This document shows positions 25,883-34,362 of a DNA stretch of 64,000 nucleotides, piece after piece; position 1 is the stretch's first letter; each line of letters opens with the position of its first letter. The notes under the pieces are model-generated. The model worked only from the letters and a program-made list of their open reading frames with translations. It was not told the DNA's origin and ran no database searches. A program made the translations under genes and the position numbers. Origin of the DNA: JBLHZY01 sp047631555 (GTDB lineage: Bacteria; Pseudomonadota; Alphaproteobacteria; Rhodobacterales; Rhodobacteraceae); the NCBI GenBank assembly GCA_047631555.1, contig JBLHZY010000001.1, positions 248,001 to 312,000 on the forward strand, read 5' to 3'.

Positions 25883-27004
25883 ATGAGTGACGCACCAAAG
25901 ACGAATTGGACGAAAATCATACTGTGGTCAGCAATTGCAGGCGTTCTTGCCTTGCTCGCTTTGCTTTATATGGCTGGCTATACATTTGGCCCGGCAGTTT
26001 TGCTTTCGGTCCTTGTGGCCTTTCTTGTAGGCATTTTGCTTTGGATCGGCTTGAACCCAAGCAGCGATGGCGATGCCTCAGTGGTTGCGCAAAGCTCGAT
26101 CCCGGCGTCTAGTTCGGCGGCCGCAAGCAGCGCCTCGGCCAGCACTTCAACTGCGGCGGCCAATACGCCCGCTGCCGTTGCCGCCAATCCCGCAGCTTTG
26201 AAACCGTCCAAAGAATTGCCAGGCCAAGCAGAATTGGCCAAGCGCAAGGGCGATTGGAAATATGAGCGCGAGGCGAAAAGCCCTGCCACCAAAGCCGCAG
26301 CAGCCAAAAAAGCAACGGCTAAGAAAGCCGCCGCCAAGCCAGCAGCAAAACCTGCCGCCAAAACCGGCGCGGCCAAAGCAGCGGCCAAGCCAGCAGCTGC
26401 CAAGAAACCTGCCGCCAAAACCGCAGCCAAATCGGCAGCAACCACGAAGACGGATGCCAAGCCAGCCGCAAAGACTGCCGCCAAGAAGCCAGCAGCATCT
26501 AAAGCGGCCGCAAAACCAGCAGCAGCGAAGAAGCCAGCAGCGAAGGCCGCCAAACCTGCTGCCAAAGCAACCAAGCCCGCAGCTAAAACAGCAGCCAAAC
26601 CCGCAGCTAAACCGGCAGCCAAATCCGCCGCAAAAGCCGCGCCGAAAGCCGCCGCAAAGGCCGCCAAGCCAGCTGCTAAACCAGCCGCTAAAGCTGCAAA
26701 ACCAGCGGCCAAAGACGGCAAGCCCGAACTGCTGAAGAAAGCCCGCGCAGGCGGCGCAGACGATCTCAAGCAGATCAAAGGCGTTGGCCCCAAGCTTGAA
26801 ACCATCCTGCATGGCATGGGCGTCTATCACTTTGACCAAGTCGCAAGCTGGCGCAAAGCCGAAGTTAAATGGGTCGATGAGGCGCTGACAGGTGTCAACA
26901 AAGGCCGCGTGAGCCGTGACGATTGGGTCGCCCAAGCCAAGACCCTCGCCAAAGGCGGCGAAACTGAATTCTCCAAACGCGTCAAAAAAGGCGGCGTGTA
27001 CTAG
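25883..27004 (+). CDS. Membrane-anchored protein with H1-like linker and NuoE-type C-terminal HhH domain
   Basis: A 373-aa protein. Residues 12-57 form two adjacent membrane helices. A Ser/Ala-rich stretch follows, then a roughly 145-residue Ala/Lys/Pro-rich linker (about 133-278). The C-terminal ~85 residues are closely similar to the NuoE tail: IKGVGPKLE, YHFDQVA and GRVSRDDWVAQA are shared. It appears to be a partial duplication of nuoE joined to a membrane anchor. It lies 38 nt after nuoE and 10 nt before the DUF5337 gene. No function is established; docking the peripheral arm to the membrane or binding nucleic acid are both possible. Confidence 0.8.
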   Translation: MSDAPKTNWTKIILWSAIAGVLALLALLYMAGYTFGPAVLLSVLVAFLVGILLWIGLNPSSDGDASVVAQSSIPASSSAAASSASASTSTAAANTPAAVAANPAALKPSKELPGQAELAKRKGDWKYEREAKSPATKAAAAKKATAKKAAAKPAAKPAAKTGAAKAAAKPAAAKKPAAKTAAKSAATTKTDAKPAAKTAAKKPAASKAAAKPAAAKKPAAKAAKPAAKATKPAAKTAAKPAAKPAAKSAAKAAPKAAAKAAKPAAKPAAKAAKPAAKDGKPELLKKARAGGADDLKQIKGVGPKLETILHGMGVYHFDQVASWRKAEVKWVDEALTGVNKGRVSRDDWVAQAKTLAKGGETEFSKRVKKGGVY

Positions 27005-27014
27005 GGACTAAGCA

Positions 27015-27233
27015 ATGACTCCGAGCGAGGACAAAAAGCAGGCGCGCAAAGCAAGGATGGTTTCCATCGTCATTGCGGGCGCCATGCTGATCTGGCTCGG
27101 GGTTCAATTCGCGGGAAAGCGGATGGGGCTAGACGGATCGTTTGCCCTGCTCGTCGATTTCGCAGCACTGGCGGCCTTCGCTTGGTCGTTTGTGGTGATT
27201 TATCAGATCTGGCGCGCGCGCCAGGGCAGCTAA
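27015..27233 (+). CDS. DUF5337 family small membrane protein in the nuo operon
   Basis: A 72-aa protein with a charged N-terminus (MTPSEDKKQARKARM) and two membrane helices. It fits the DUF5337 family, which as I recall is found in Rhodobacterales nuo operons. It is 10 nt from the genes on each side. No function is known. Together with the 69- and 71-aa proteins it makes a set of three small membrane proteins interleaved with nuo genes. Confidence 0.72.
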   Translation: MTPSEDKKQARKARMVSIVIAGAMLIWLGVQFAGKRMGLDGSFALLVDFAALAAFAWSFVVIYQIWRARQGS

Positions 27234-27243
27234 GGAAGCAGAT

Positions 27244-28539
27244 ATGCTGAAGGATCAGGACCGGATCTTTACCAACCTTTACGGGATGCACGACCGTACC
27301 CTCAAAGGCGCGCAATCGCGTGGCCATTGGGACGGCACGGCCGGTATCATCAAGAAGGGCCGCGACTGGATCATCGATCAGATGAAAGCCTCCGGTCTGC
27401 GCGGTCGTGGCGGCGCGGGCTTCCCGACTGGCCTGAAATGGTCCTTCATGCCCAAGGAAAGCGATGGCCGCCCCAGCTATCTGGTGGTCAATGCCGACGA
27501 GTCCGAGCCGGGCACATGTAAAGACCGCGAGATCATGCGCCATGATCCGCACACATTGGTCGAGGGCTGCTTGATTGCCAGCTTCGCGATGAATGCAAAC
27601 GCCTGCTATATCTATATCCGCGGCGAATACATCCGCGAAAAAGAAGCGCTGCAAACGGCGATTGATGAAGCCTATGCCGCTGGCCTCGTGGGCAAGAACG
27701 CTTGCAAATCCGGCTGGGATTTCGACATCTACCTGCACCACGGCGCGGGCGCTTATATCTGCGGCGAAGAAACCGCCCTGCTCGAAAGCTTAGAGGGCAA
27801 AAAGGGCATGCCGCGCATGAAGCCGCCATTCCCTGCGGGCGCGGGCCTTTATGGCTGCCCAACGACTGTGAACAACGTTGAATCCATCGCCGTTGTCCCG
27901 ACCATCCTGCGCCGTGGGCCAGAATGGTTTTCCGGCTTTGGCCGCCCCAACAATGCAGGTACCAAACTGTTTGGCATCTCTGGCCATGTGAACAACCCCT
28001 GCGTTGTCGAAGAAGAGATGTCGATCCCGTTTCGCGAGCTGATTGATCGCCACTGTGGCGGTATTCGCGGCGGCTGGGACAATCTCAAAGCGATCATTCC
28101 GGGCGGCTCTTCGGTTCCGCTTTTGCCCGCTGATATCGCTAAGGATGCGATCATGGATTTCGATTGGCTGCGTGAGCAGCGCTCGGGCCTTGGCACGGCA
28201 GCGGTGATCGTGATGGATCAAGATACAGACGTGATCAAAGCGATCTGGCGCCTGTCTAAATTCTACAAACACGAAAGCTGCGGCCAGTGTACGCCTTGCC
28301 GTGAAGGCACGGGCTGGATGATGCGGGTTATGGATCGCCTTGTGCGCGGCGAGGCAGAGGTCGAAGAAATCGACATGCTGCTCGATGTGACCAAACAGGT
28401 CGAGGGCCACACGATCTGCGCGCTTGGTGATGCGGCCGCTTGGCCCATCCAAGGCCTCGTGCGCCACTTCCGCAATGAAATTGAGGATCGCATCAAAGCG
28501 CAAAAAACGGGCCGTATGGGCGCGATGGCGGCAGAGTAA
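27244..28539 (+). CDS. nuoF: NADH-quinone oxidoreductase subunit F
   Basis: The 431-aa 51-kDa subunit that binds NADH and FMN and holds cluster N3. The GRGGAGFPTGLKW glycine-rich loop lies near residue 57, and the FMN/NADH site continues in YICGEETALLESLEGK. The 4Fe-4S ligands are Cys346, Cys349 and Cys352 (CGQCTPCREG) and Cys392 (HTICALGD). The length matches alphaproteobacterial NuoF. Confidence 0.98.
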   Translation: MLKDQDRIFTNLYGMHDRTLKGAQSRGHWDGTAGIIKKGRDWIIDQMKASGLRGRGGAGFPTGLKWSFMPKESDGRPSYLVVNADESEPGTCKDREIMRHDPHTLVEGCLIASFAMNANACYIYIRGEYIREKEALQTAIDEAYAAGLVGKNACKSGWDFDIYLHHGAGAYICGEETALLESLEGKKGMPRMKPPFPAGAGLYGCPTTVNNVESIAVVPTILRRGPEWFSGFGRPNNAGTKLFGISGHVNNPCVVEEEMSIPFRELIDRHCGGIRGGWDNLKAIIPGGSSVPLLPADIAKDAIMDFDWLREQRSGLGTAAVIVMDQDTDVIKAIWRLSKFYKHESCGQCTPCREGTGWMMRVMDRLVRGEAEVEEIDMLLDVTKQVEGHTICALGDAAAWPIQGLVRHFRNEIEDRIKAQKTGRMGAMAAE

Positions 28540-28540
28540 G

Positions 28541-28756
28541 ATGGGCTATTCACCTATGCATAATATGGGCCCCATTGGATTGCTCTTGATGCTCGCTTTT
28601 ATCGTTTTCCTGCCGCTGTGCTTTTGGAAAATCTATACAAAGGCTGGCTTTGCCGGCTTTTGGGGGCTGTTTGCGATCATTCCGCTTGGCGCTTTTGTTC
28701 TCATCGGTGTTCTCGCCTTTGCCAAATGGCCAGCAAATCAAGAGGTGTCTGAATAG
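28541..28756 (+). CDS. Small two-helix membrane protein in the nuo operon (71 aa)
   Basis: The ATG lies one base after the nuoF stop and the stop codon shares one base with the next start. The 71-aa protein has a short N-terminus (MGYSPMHNMG), two membrane helices and a FAKWP segment near the end. I recognise no family with certainty. The tight junctions on both sides make it very likely to be expressed. Confidence 0.68.
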   Translation: MGYSPMHNMGPIGLLLMLAFIVFLPLCFWKIYTKAGFAGFWGLFAIIPLGAFVLIGVLAFAKWPANQEVSE

Positions 28757-29250
28757 TGCATCCCGTCGGCCATCATATCGCTGAGCTCAACGTTGCGCGC
28801 CTTGTCGCGCCAACGGATGATCCGCGCGTGGCCGAATTCATGGGCGCGATTGATCGGATCAATGGCATGGGCAAACGCATGCCGGGCTTTGTGTGGATAA
28901 TGGAAGGCTCGGGCGCGCCGGGCACGGGCAACACCGAGACGGCGATTGCAGGTGATCCGCAATTCATCCCAAACCTGACCGTTTGGCGCGATGCGCCGAG
29001 CCTTGAGAAATTCGTGTTTGATACGGTGCATGCAAAGTTTTTTGAGCGCCGCGCCGAGTGGTTTGAGATTTTGGACGATATGCATCTGGTGATGTGGTGG
29101 GTGCCGGAAGGCCATCAACCAACATTGAGCGAGGCATTGAGCCGCCTTGAGATGTTGCGCCAAAACGGCCCCTCAGAGGCGGCCTTTGGCTGGGATTATT
29201 TACGCGAAGCGGGGCTGCTTGGCCCGCGCAGACAAGCAGCGGCAGAGTAG
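28756..29250 (+). CDS. DUF3291 domain protein
   Basis: A 164-aa soluble protein with the AELNVARLVAP start, FMGAIDRINGMGKRMPGFVW and DAPSLEKFVFDTVH segments that I recall from the DUF3291 family (dimeric alpha-beta-barrel fold). It has no known catalytic role. The start is GTG 28756, overlapping the preceding stop by one base. Homologs also occur outside nuo operons, so it may simply be co-transcribed. Confidence 0.78.
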   Translation: MHPVGHHIAELNVARLVAPTDDPRVAEFMGAIDRINGMGKRMPGFVWIMEGSGAPGTGNTETAIAGDPQFIPNLTVWRDAPSLEKFVFDTVHAKFFERRAEWFEILDDMHLVMWWVPEGHQPTLSEALSRLEMLRQNGPSEAAFGWDYLREAGLLGPRRQAAAE

Positions 29251-29256
29251 GGGGCA

Positions 29257-29451
29257 ATGATGAAGAATAACGCTCACGCTCTGGCGCGAAATGACACATA
29301 CGCCGGGGCTTTCATCCCAGCGGCGGGCCATGCTAAGGCCTGCAAGACATTTGGGGACAGCACCAATTCATTGGCGCAGCGCAGCCCTTGCTCAGACACG
29401 GAAAACCGTGCGGGCAGAGCTGCAATGCACCAGATCGAAAGGATCAAATGA
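29257..29451 (+). CDS. Candidate 64-aa small ORF filling the gap before the DUF5333 pair
   Basis: The reading frame starts 6 nt after the DUF3291 stop, directly behind a GTAGGGGGCA ribosome-like site, and its TGA overlaps the next ATG by 4 nt (ATGA). It exactly fills what would otherwise be the longest gap in the operon. The 64-aa product is hydrophilic with no membrane segment or known domain and has two Cys (near residues 29 and 45). Evidence is positional only; the composition is not strongly coding-like, so it may be spurious. Confidence 0.4.
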   Translation: MMKNNAHALARNDTYAGAFIPAAGHAKACKTFGDSTNSLAQRSPCSDTENRAGRAAMHQIERIK

Positions 29452-29903
29452 TGTTGTCGAATATCTTCACGAATGCCCAAAAGGGTAAAGCCGTTATGGC
29501 GTTGAAATCATTTAGCTTTGCATGTGCTATGGCGGTCGGGGCAAGCAGCCCTGCATTCGCTTTGCCGCCGCTCGGATCGGACAGCTATGTGCATGATCAG
29601 CTTCTCGCGGGCTTCATCGGGGATGAGATCGACCGCAGCTGCGGCTCTATCACCGCGCGCAAGCTTCTCGCCCTGCGCAAGCTTTATGAGCTGCGCGATT
29701 ACGCCCTCTCAAAGGGCTATACCCGCGCGCAGGTGAAAGCCTTTGTCGATAATGCGGGCGAAAAGGCCAAAATGAAGGCCGAAGCCAAGCAATATTTGAT
29801 CAATGCCGGCGTGACACCGGGCGACCCGCAAACCTATTGCGCCGTGGGCTATGCAGAGATTTCTGCCAAAAGTCTGACCGGCCAATTGCTGCGTAAGAAT
29901 TGA
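29448..29903 (+). CDS. DUF5333-type secreted protein, first copy
   Basis: A 151-aa protein with an extended signal peptide (hydrophobic core FACAMAVGASSPAFA, cleavage likely after AFA near residue 38). The mature part is all-helical with two cysteines, in SCGSITARK and QTYCAVGYAE, spaced about 70 residues apart as in the next protein. I recall this family as DUF5333 in Rhodobacterales. The first of two tandem ATGs (29448) follows GAAAGGATCAA. The protein should be periplasmic, which is unusual for an ORF inside a complex I operon. Confidence 0.75.
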   Translation: MMLSNIFTNAQKGKAVMALKSFSFACAMAVGASSPAFALPPLGSDSYVHDQLLAGFIGDEIDRSCGSITARKLLALRKLYELRDYALSKGYTRAQVKAFVDNAGEKAKMKAEAKQYLINAGVTPGDPQTYCAVGYAEISAKSLTGQLLRKN

Positions 29904-29913
29904 GGGGATGCAG

Positions 29914-30330
29914 ATGAAACAACTTTCCAGCATCGCGCTTCAAGCCCTTGCCATCACAGCCTTTCTCGCGGCGCCACTGGCCGCCAATGCCGCCTCGATC
30001 CGCGAGGATGCCAAGCTTCAGGATATCTTGGTCACGACCTTCGTGATCGAGCAAACCCGCGCCAATTGCGGCGCGGTTGATATCCGCATGAGCCGCATGC
30101 AAAAGAAAATCGTTGAGATGGCCGAACACACGACCGCAATGGGCTATTCCCAAGCTGATATGCAGGCAGAAGTGGCCAGCAAAGAAGGCCAAGAGCGCCT
30201 CGCAAGCGCGGCCAACGACTATATGACATCGCGCGGCGCAGATATGGCGGACAAAGCCAGCATCTGCGCCTTCGCGCAATCCGAGATCAAAGCCCGCACC
30301 GAGGTGGGCAAGCTATTGAAAAGCAGGTGA
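29914..30330 (+). CDS. DUF5333-type secreted protein, second copy
   Basis: The 138-aa protein has a clean signal peptide (LAITAFLAAPLAANA) and a helical mature part of about 110 residues. It resembles the preceding gene product in length, in an early Cys (ANCGAVDIR) and a late Cys (ASICAFAQSEI), and in ending K-LLK/R. The two genes therefore look like an old tandem duplication. I chose ATG 29914 because GAGGGG lies 6 nt upstream; ATG 29908 abuts it. It lies 4 nt before nuoG. Confidence 0.75.
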   Translation: MKQLSSIALQALAITAFLAAPLAANAASIREDAKLQDILVTTFVIEQTRANCGAVDIRMSRMQKKIVEMAEHTTAMGYSQADMQAEVASKEGQERLASAANDYMTSRGADMADKASICAFAQSEIKARTEVGKLLKSR

Positions 30331-30334
30331 GCGA

Positions 30335-32353
30335 ATGGCTGAGCTACGCAAAATCATCATTGATAACAAAGAGGTCGAAGTAGACCCCGCAATGACCCTT
30401 ATCCAAGCTTGCGAGCAGGCCGGTGTTGAGGTTCCGCGTTTTTGCTATCACGAGCGTCTGACCATCGCAGGCAATTGCCGGATGTGTTTGGTTGAGGTCG
30501 TTGGCGGCCCGCCCAAACCGACCGCCTCTTGCGCGATGCAGGTCAAAGATTTGCGCCCCGGCCCCGAAGGCCAGCCCCCCGTTGTGAAGACCAACTCACC
30601 CATGGTGAAAAAAGCGCGCGAAGGCGTGATGGAATTCCTGCTGATCAATCACCCGCTTGATTGCCCGATTTGCGACCAAGGCGGCGAGTGCGATCTTCAG
30701 GATCAGGCCATGGCTTATGGCGTTGATTTTTCCCGCTATCGCGAGCCAAAGCGCGCCACAGAAGATCTCGATCTCGGCCCGCTTGTTGAAACCCATATGA
30801 CCCGCTGCATTTCCTGTACGCGCTGTGTGCGTTTCACCTCCGAAGTCGCGGGATTGACCCAGATGGGCCAGACAGGGCGCGGCGAAGACGCTGAGATCAC
30901 CTCATATTTGGGCGAGACCCTGAATTCCAACATGCAGGGCAATATCATCGATCTTTGCCCCGTTGGTGCTTTGGTTTCAAAGCCTTACGCCTTTACCGCC
31001 CGCCCTTGGGAGCTGAGCAAAACCGAAACGATTGATGTGATGGATGCGCTTGGCTCTTCTATTCGCGTTGATACGAAAGGGCGCGAAGTGATGCGCATCC
31101 TGCCGCGTAACCATGATGGCGTGAACGAGGAATGGATCTCCGATAAGACCCGTTTCGTCTGGGACGGGTTGCGCCGCCAACGCCTCGACACACCTTATAT
31201 CCGCGAAAACGGCACATTGCGCAAAGCCAGCTGGCCCGAAGCGCTTGAAGCCGCCGCCGCCGCGATGAAGGGCAAGAAAGTTGCCGCTCTTGTGGGCGAT
31301 CTGGCCCCGGTTGAGGCCGCTTATGCGCTTAAAGGCATCGTTGACGGGCTCGGCGGCAAGATCGAGTGCCGCACAGATGGCGCGAAACTGCCCATCGGCA
31401 ATCGCTCGGCCTATGTCGGCACGGCCTCGGTTGAGGACGTTGATACAGCCAAATACCTTATGGTGATCGGCTCCAATCCACGCGACGAAGCGCCTGTGTT
31501 TAATGCGCGTCTGCGCAAGGCCTGGAGTGCGGGCGCAAATATCGCACTGATCGGCGAACCCGTTGATTTGAGCTATGAATATGTGAACATGGGCGCAGAT
31601 CGCGACGCGCTTGTGAGCCTTGCTGATCACGCCTTTACCGATATCCTTGTGCAGCACTCTGTGATGATCATCGGCCAAGGTGCCTTGTCCGAGGCCGATG
31701 GCGAGGCCGTTTTGAGCCAAGCGATGAAAGCCGCTGAGCGCTCGAAAAGCAAATTCCTCATGCTTCACACGGCCGCAAGCCGGGTTGGCGCGATGGATAT
31801 TGGCGCGGCAACCGAGGGCGGGCTTGAGGCTGCACTTGAGGGCGCCGAAGTTGTCTATAATCTGGGCGCGGATGAGGTCGAGATCGATGCCGGCGCTTTT
31901 GTCATCTATCAAGGCAGCCACGGCGATCGCGGCGCACATCGCGCCGATATCATCCTGCCCGGTGCCGCCTATACAGAAGAAAGCGGGATTTTCGTTAATA
32001 CCGAAGGACGCCCGCAAATGGCGCAGCGTGCTGGCTTTGCGCCGGGCGAGGCCAAGGAAAACTGGGCAATCCTGCGCGCGCTTTCGGCCGAACTGGGGGC
32101 AACATTGCCCTATGACAGTATCGCCCAATTGCGCGCCGCTTTGATTGCTGATGTGCCCCATATGGGCGCGATTGATGAGGTGCCGGTTAATGACTGGGCG
32201 CCGATCAAAGCCAAAAAACCGGGCAAAGCCGATTTCCGCAATGCGATCAAAGATCACTACCTAACCAACCCGATTGCGCGCGCCTCGCAATTGATGGGCG
32301 AATTGGCCGCAAATGCCAAAGCGCGCAGCACCGATAAGATGGCGGCTGAATAA
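30335..32353 (+). CDS. nuoG: NADH-quinone oxidoreductase subunit G
   Basis: The 672-aa 75-kDa subunit. The N-terminal 2Fe-2S cluster N1b uses Cys37, Cys48, Cys51 and Cys66. An HPLDCPICDQGGECDLQ motif (His plus three Cys) gives cluster N5, and CISCTRCVRF with a later Cys in DLCPVGAL gives N4. The remaining two thirds are a molybdopterin-oxidoreductase-like fold without cofactor. The length fits alphaproteobacterial and mitochondrial-type NuoG. It overlaps the lipoprotein gene by one base. Confidence 0.98.
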   Translation: MAELRKIIIDNKEVEVDPAMTLIQACEQAGVEVPRFCYHERLTIAGNCRMCLVEVVGGPPKPTASCAMQVKDLRPGPEGQPPVVKTNSPMVKKAREGVMEFLLINHPLDCPICDQGGECDLQDQAMAYGVDFSRYREPKRATEDLDLGPLVETHMTRCISCTRCVRFTSEVAGLTQMGQTGRGEDAEITSYLGETLNSNMQGNIIDLCPVGALVSKPYAFTARPWELSKTETIDVMDALGSSIRVDTKGREVMRILPRNHDGVNEEWISDKTRFVWDGLRRQRLDTPYIRENGTLRKASWPEALEAAAAAMKGKKVAALVGDLAPVEAAYALKGIVDGLGGKIECRTDGAKLPIGNRSAYVGTASVEDVDTAKYLMVIGSNPRDEAPVFNARLRKAWSAGANIALIGEPVDLSYEYVNMGADRDALVSLADHAFTDILVQHSVMIIGQGALSEADGEAVLSQAMKAAERSKSKFLMLHTAASRVGAMDIGAATEGGLEAALEGAEVVYNLGADEVEIDAGAFVIYQGSHGDRGAHRADIILPGAAYTEESGIFVNTEGRPQMAQRAGFAPGEAKENWAILRALSAELGATLPYDSIAQLRAALIADVPHMGAIDEVPVNDWAPIKAKKPGKADFRNAIKDHYLTNPIARASQLMGELAANAKARSTDKMAAE

Positions 32354-32760
32354 TGATCCGCGCCGCGTCATATCCCGCTTTGATGCTCGCCCTCGGGGCC
32401 GGGCTGATGGGCTGTGACACAGCGCAACAAGAGACGACGCAGGCGGAATTTTCACCTGTTTACAAAGGCATAGAGACCCAACTACTTGACGGGGATCTTG
32501 TTAACTTTCGTGTCGCAATGCGCGGCGCAAGAACCAACGAGGACGTTGCCCGCTATGGGGAATGTGCCGCCGCACAATATGCGCTGATCCGTGGTTACGG
32601 ATTTGCGCGCCATGTGCGGACAAATGTTGCCCAAAAGGGTGGCGTTTGGCGCGGAGATGCTGTTTACACCATCTCGTCAGCTCTGCCGCGCGGCATTCGC
32701 ACAATTGACGCTGAAGTCACTGTGCAATCCTGCGTTGCAGACAACATACCGACGGTCTGA
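32353..32760 (+). CDS. Lipoprotein encoded between nuoG and nuoH
   Basis: A 135-aa protein with a lipoprotein signal (hydrophobic ALMLALGAGLMGC, acylated Cys near residue 21). The mature domain has an ECAAAQYALIRGYGFARHVR segment and a C-terminal Cys (VQSCVADN), which may form a disulfide with the Cys in ECAAAQ. I recognise no named family. It starts inside the nuoG stop (TAATG) and ends 14 nt before nuoH. It would be anchored on the periplasmic side of a membrane. Confidence 0.68.
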   Translation: MIRAASYPALMLALGAGLMGCDTAQQETTQAEFSPVYKGIETQLLDGDLVNFRVAMRGARTNEDVARYGECAAAQYALIRGYGFARHVRTNVAQKGGVWRGDAVYTISSALPRGIRTIDAEVTVQSCVADNIPTV

Positions 32761-32774
32761 GGGCATGAGGCAAA

Positions 32775-33815
32775 ATGGCTGATTTTTTTACGAATACGAA
32801 CCTAGGCATTCTGCTGCTGATCCTTGGTCAGTGCTTGCTTATCGTGGTCCCGCTTTTGGTGGCGCTGGCGTTTTTGCTCTATGCGGATCGCAAGATTTGG
32901 GCGGCGGTGCAGATGCGTCGCGGGCCGAATGTTGTTGGCCTGTTTGGCTTGATGCAAAGCTTTGCGGATTTCCTGAAATACATCACAAAAGAAGTGGTGG
33001 TGCCTGCGGGCGCGGATAAATTCGTCTTCTTCCTCGCGCCGATGGCAAGCTTCGTTTTGGCCATGCTCGCTTGGGCGGTAATCCCGTTCAATGAGGGCTG
33101 GGTTTTGGCCGATATCAACGTCGCGATCCTGTTTGTTTTCGCGGTCTCCTCGCTCGAGGTGTACGGCGTGATCATGGGCGGTTGGGCATCCAACTCGAAA
33201 TACCCTTTCCTTGGCTCGCTGCGATCCGCCGCTCAGATGATCTCTTATGAGGTCTCGCTCGGCTTGATCATCGTGGGTGTGATCATCACGACTGGCTCGA
33301 TGAATTTCACCGATATCGTCCATGCCCAAGACGGAAGCTACGGATTGTTCAGCTGGTATTGGCTGCCGCATTTCCCGATGGTTATCCTGTTCTTTATCTC
33401 GGCGCTGGCCGAGACAAACCGCCCGCCATTCGACCTTCCCGAAGCGGAAAGCGAGCTGGTTGCCGGCTATCAGGTTGAGTATTCTTCAACGCCGTTTCTG
33501 CTGTTCATGATCGGTGAATATGTGGCCATCGTGCTGATGTGTGCGCTGATCACGCTGCTGTTCTTTGGCGGCTGGCTGTCGCCCATTCCGGGCCTGCCAG
33601 ATGGCATTTTGTGGTTTGTTGCCAAGGCTTGTGCGGTGTTCTTTATGTTTGCGATGGTCAAGGCCATCACCCCGCGCTACCGCTACGATCAACTGATGCG
33701 GATTGGCTGGAAAGTCTTCCTGCCGCTTTCGCTGCTCTGGGTTGTGATCGTCGCCTTCTTTGCGCAATTCGGCGCCTTTGGCGGGGCTTATGCTCGCTGG
33801 GCAATTGGGGGCTGA
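32775..33815 (+). CDS. nuoH: NADH-quinone oxidoreductase subunit H
   Basis: The 346-aa eight-helix subunit forms the quinone channel between the arms. Signatures are RRGPNVVGLFGLMQSFADFLKY near residue 53 (in part RRGPNVVG and QSFADFLKY), the ETNRPPFDLPEAESELVAGY loop near residue 215, and RYDQLMRIGWKVFLPLSL near the end. The length is typical. A 55-nt stretch with a 15-codon frame follows before nuoI. Confidence 0.98.
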   Translation: MADFFTNTNLGILLLILGQCLLIVVPLLVALAFLLYADRKIWAAVQMRRGPNVVGLFGLMQSFADFLKYITKEVVVPAGADKFVFFLAPMASFVLAMLAWAVIPFNEGWVLADINVAILFVFAVSSLEVYGVIMGGWASNSKYPFLGSLRSAAQMISYEVSLGLIIVGVIITTGSMNFTDIVHAQDGSYGLFSWYWLPHFPMVILFFISALAETNRPPFDLPEAESELVAGYQVEYSSTPFLLFMIGEYVAIVLMCALITLLFFGGWLSPIPGLPDGILWFVAKACAVFFMFAMVKAITPRYRYDQLMRIGWKVFLPLSLLWVVIVAFFAQFGAFGGAYARWAIGG

Positions 33816-33870
33816 TTGATGGGCCGCACAGATATGATGGCGCCGAGCGCGCAAGTGAAGGGTTAGAGCG

Positions 33871-34362
33871 ATGGCTATGGATTACACGCGCGCTGCGAAA
33901 TACTTCCTTCTGATGGATTTCATCAAAGGGTTTGGCCTTGGGATGCGCTACTTTTTCGCGCCCAAAGCAACGCTGAATTACCCGCATGAAAAGGGGCCGC
34001 TTTCGCCTCGGTTCCGTGGCGAACATGCGCTGCGCCGCTATCCCAATGGCGAAGAACGCTGCATCGCTTGTAAGCTTTGCGAAGCGGTGTGCCCGGCCCA
34101 AGCCATCACCATTGATGCAGAGCCGCGCGAAGACGGTTCGCGCCGCACAACCCGCTATGACATCGACATGACCAAATGCATCTACTGCGGCTTCTGCCAA
34201 GAGGCCTGCCCGGTCGACGCGATCGTCGAGGGGCCAAACTTCGAATTCGCCACAGAGACGCGCGAAGAGCTGTTCTACGATAAAGAAAAGTTGCTCGATA
34301 ACGGCGCCCGCTGGGAAGCCGAGATCGCCCGTAACTTAGAGATGGATGCGCCTTACCGATGA
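33871..34362 (+). CDS. nuoI: NADH-quinone oxidoreductase subunit I
   Basis: The 163-aa ferredoxin-like subunit TYKY carries clusters N6a and N6b. Its two CxxCxxCxxxCP motifs use Cys64, 67, 70, 74 and Cys103, 106, 109, 113. The N-terminus has the amphipathic FIKGFGLGMRYFF helix that rests on the membrane. It overlaps the next gene by 4 nt (ATGA). Confidence 0.98.
   Translation: MAMDYTRAAKYFLLMDFIKGFGLGMRYFFAPKATLNYPHEKGPLSPRFRGEHALRRYPNGEERCIACKLCEAVCPAQAITIDAEPREDGSRRTTRYDIDMTKCIYCGFCQEACPVDAIVEGPNFEFATETREELFYDKEKLLDNGARWEAEIARNLEMDAPYR

Noticed and set aside
26282..26718. Repetitive gcc-aaa-rich DNA that could look like a repeat array
   Set aside because: It is in frame with a long ORF and encodes an Ala/Lys/Pro linker; repeats are irregular with no spacers, so it is not CRISPR.
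30977..32257. 426-codon open frame antisense to nuoG
   Set aside because: NuoG is a certain gene; the antisense frame has no ribosome site or family match.
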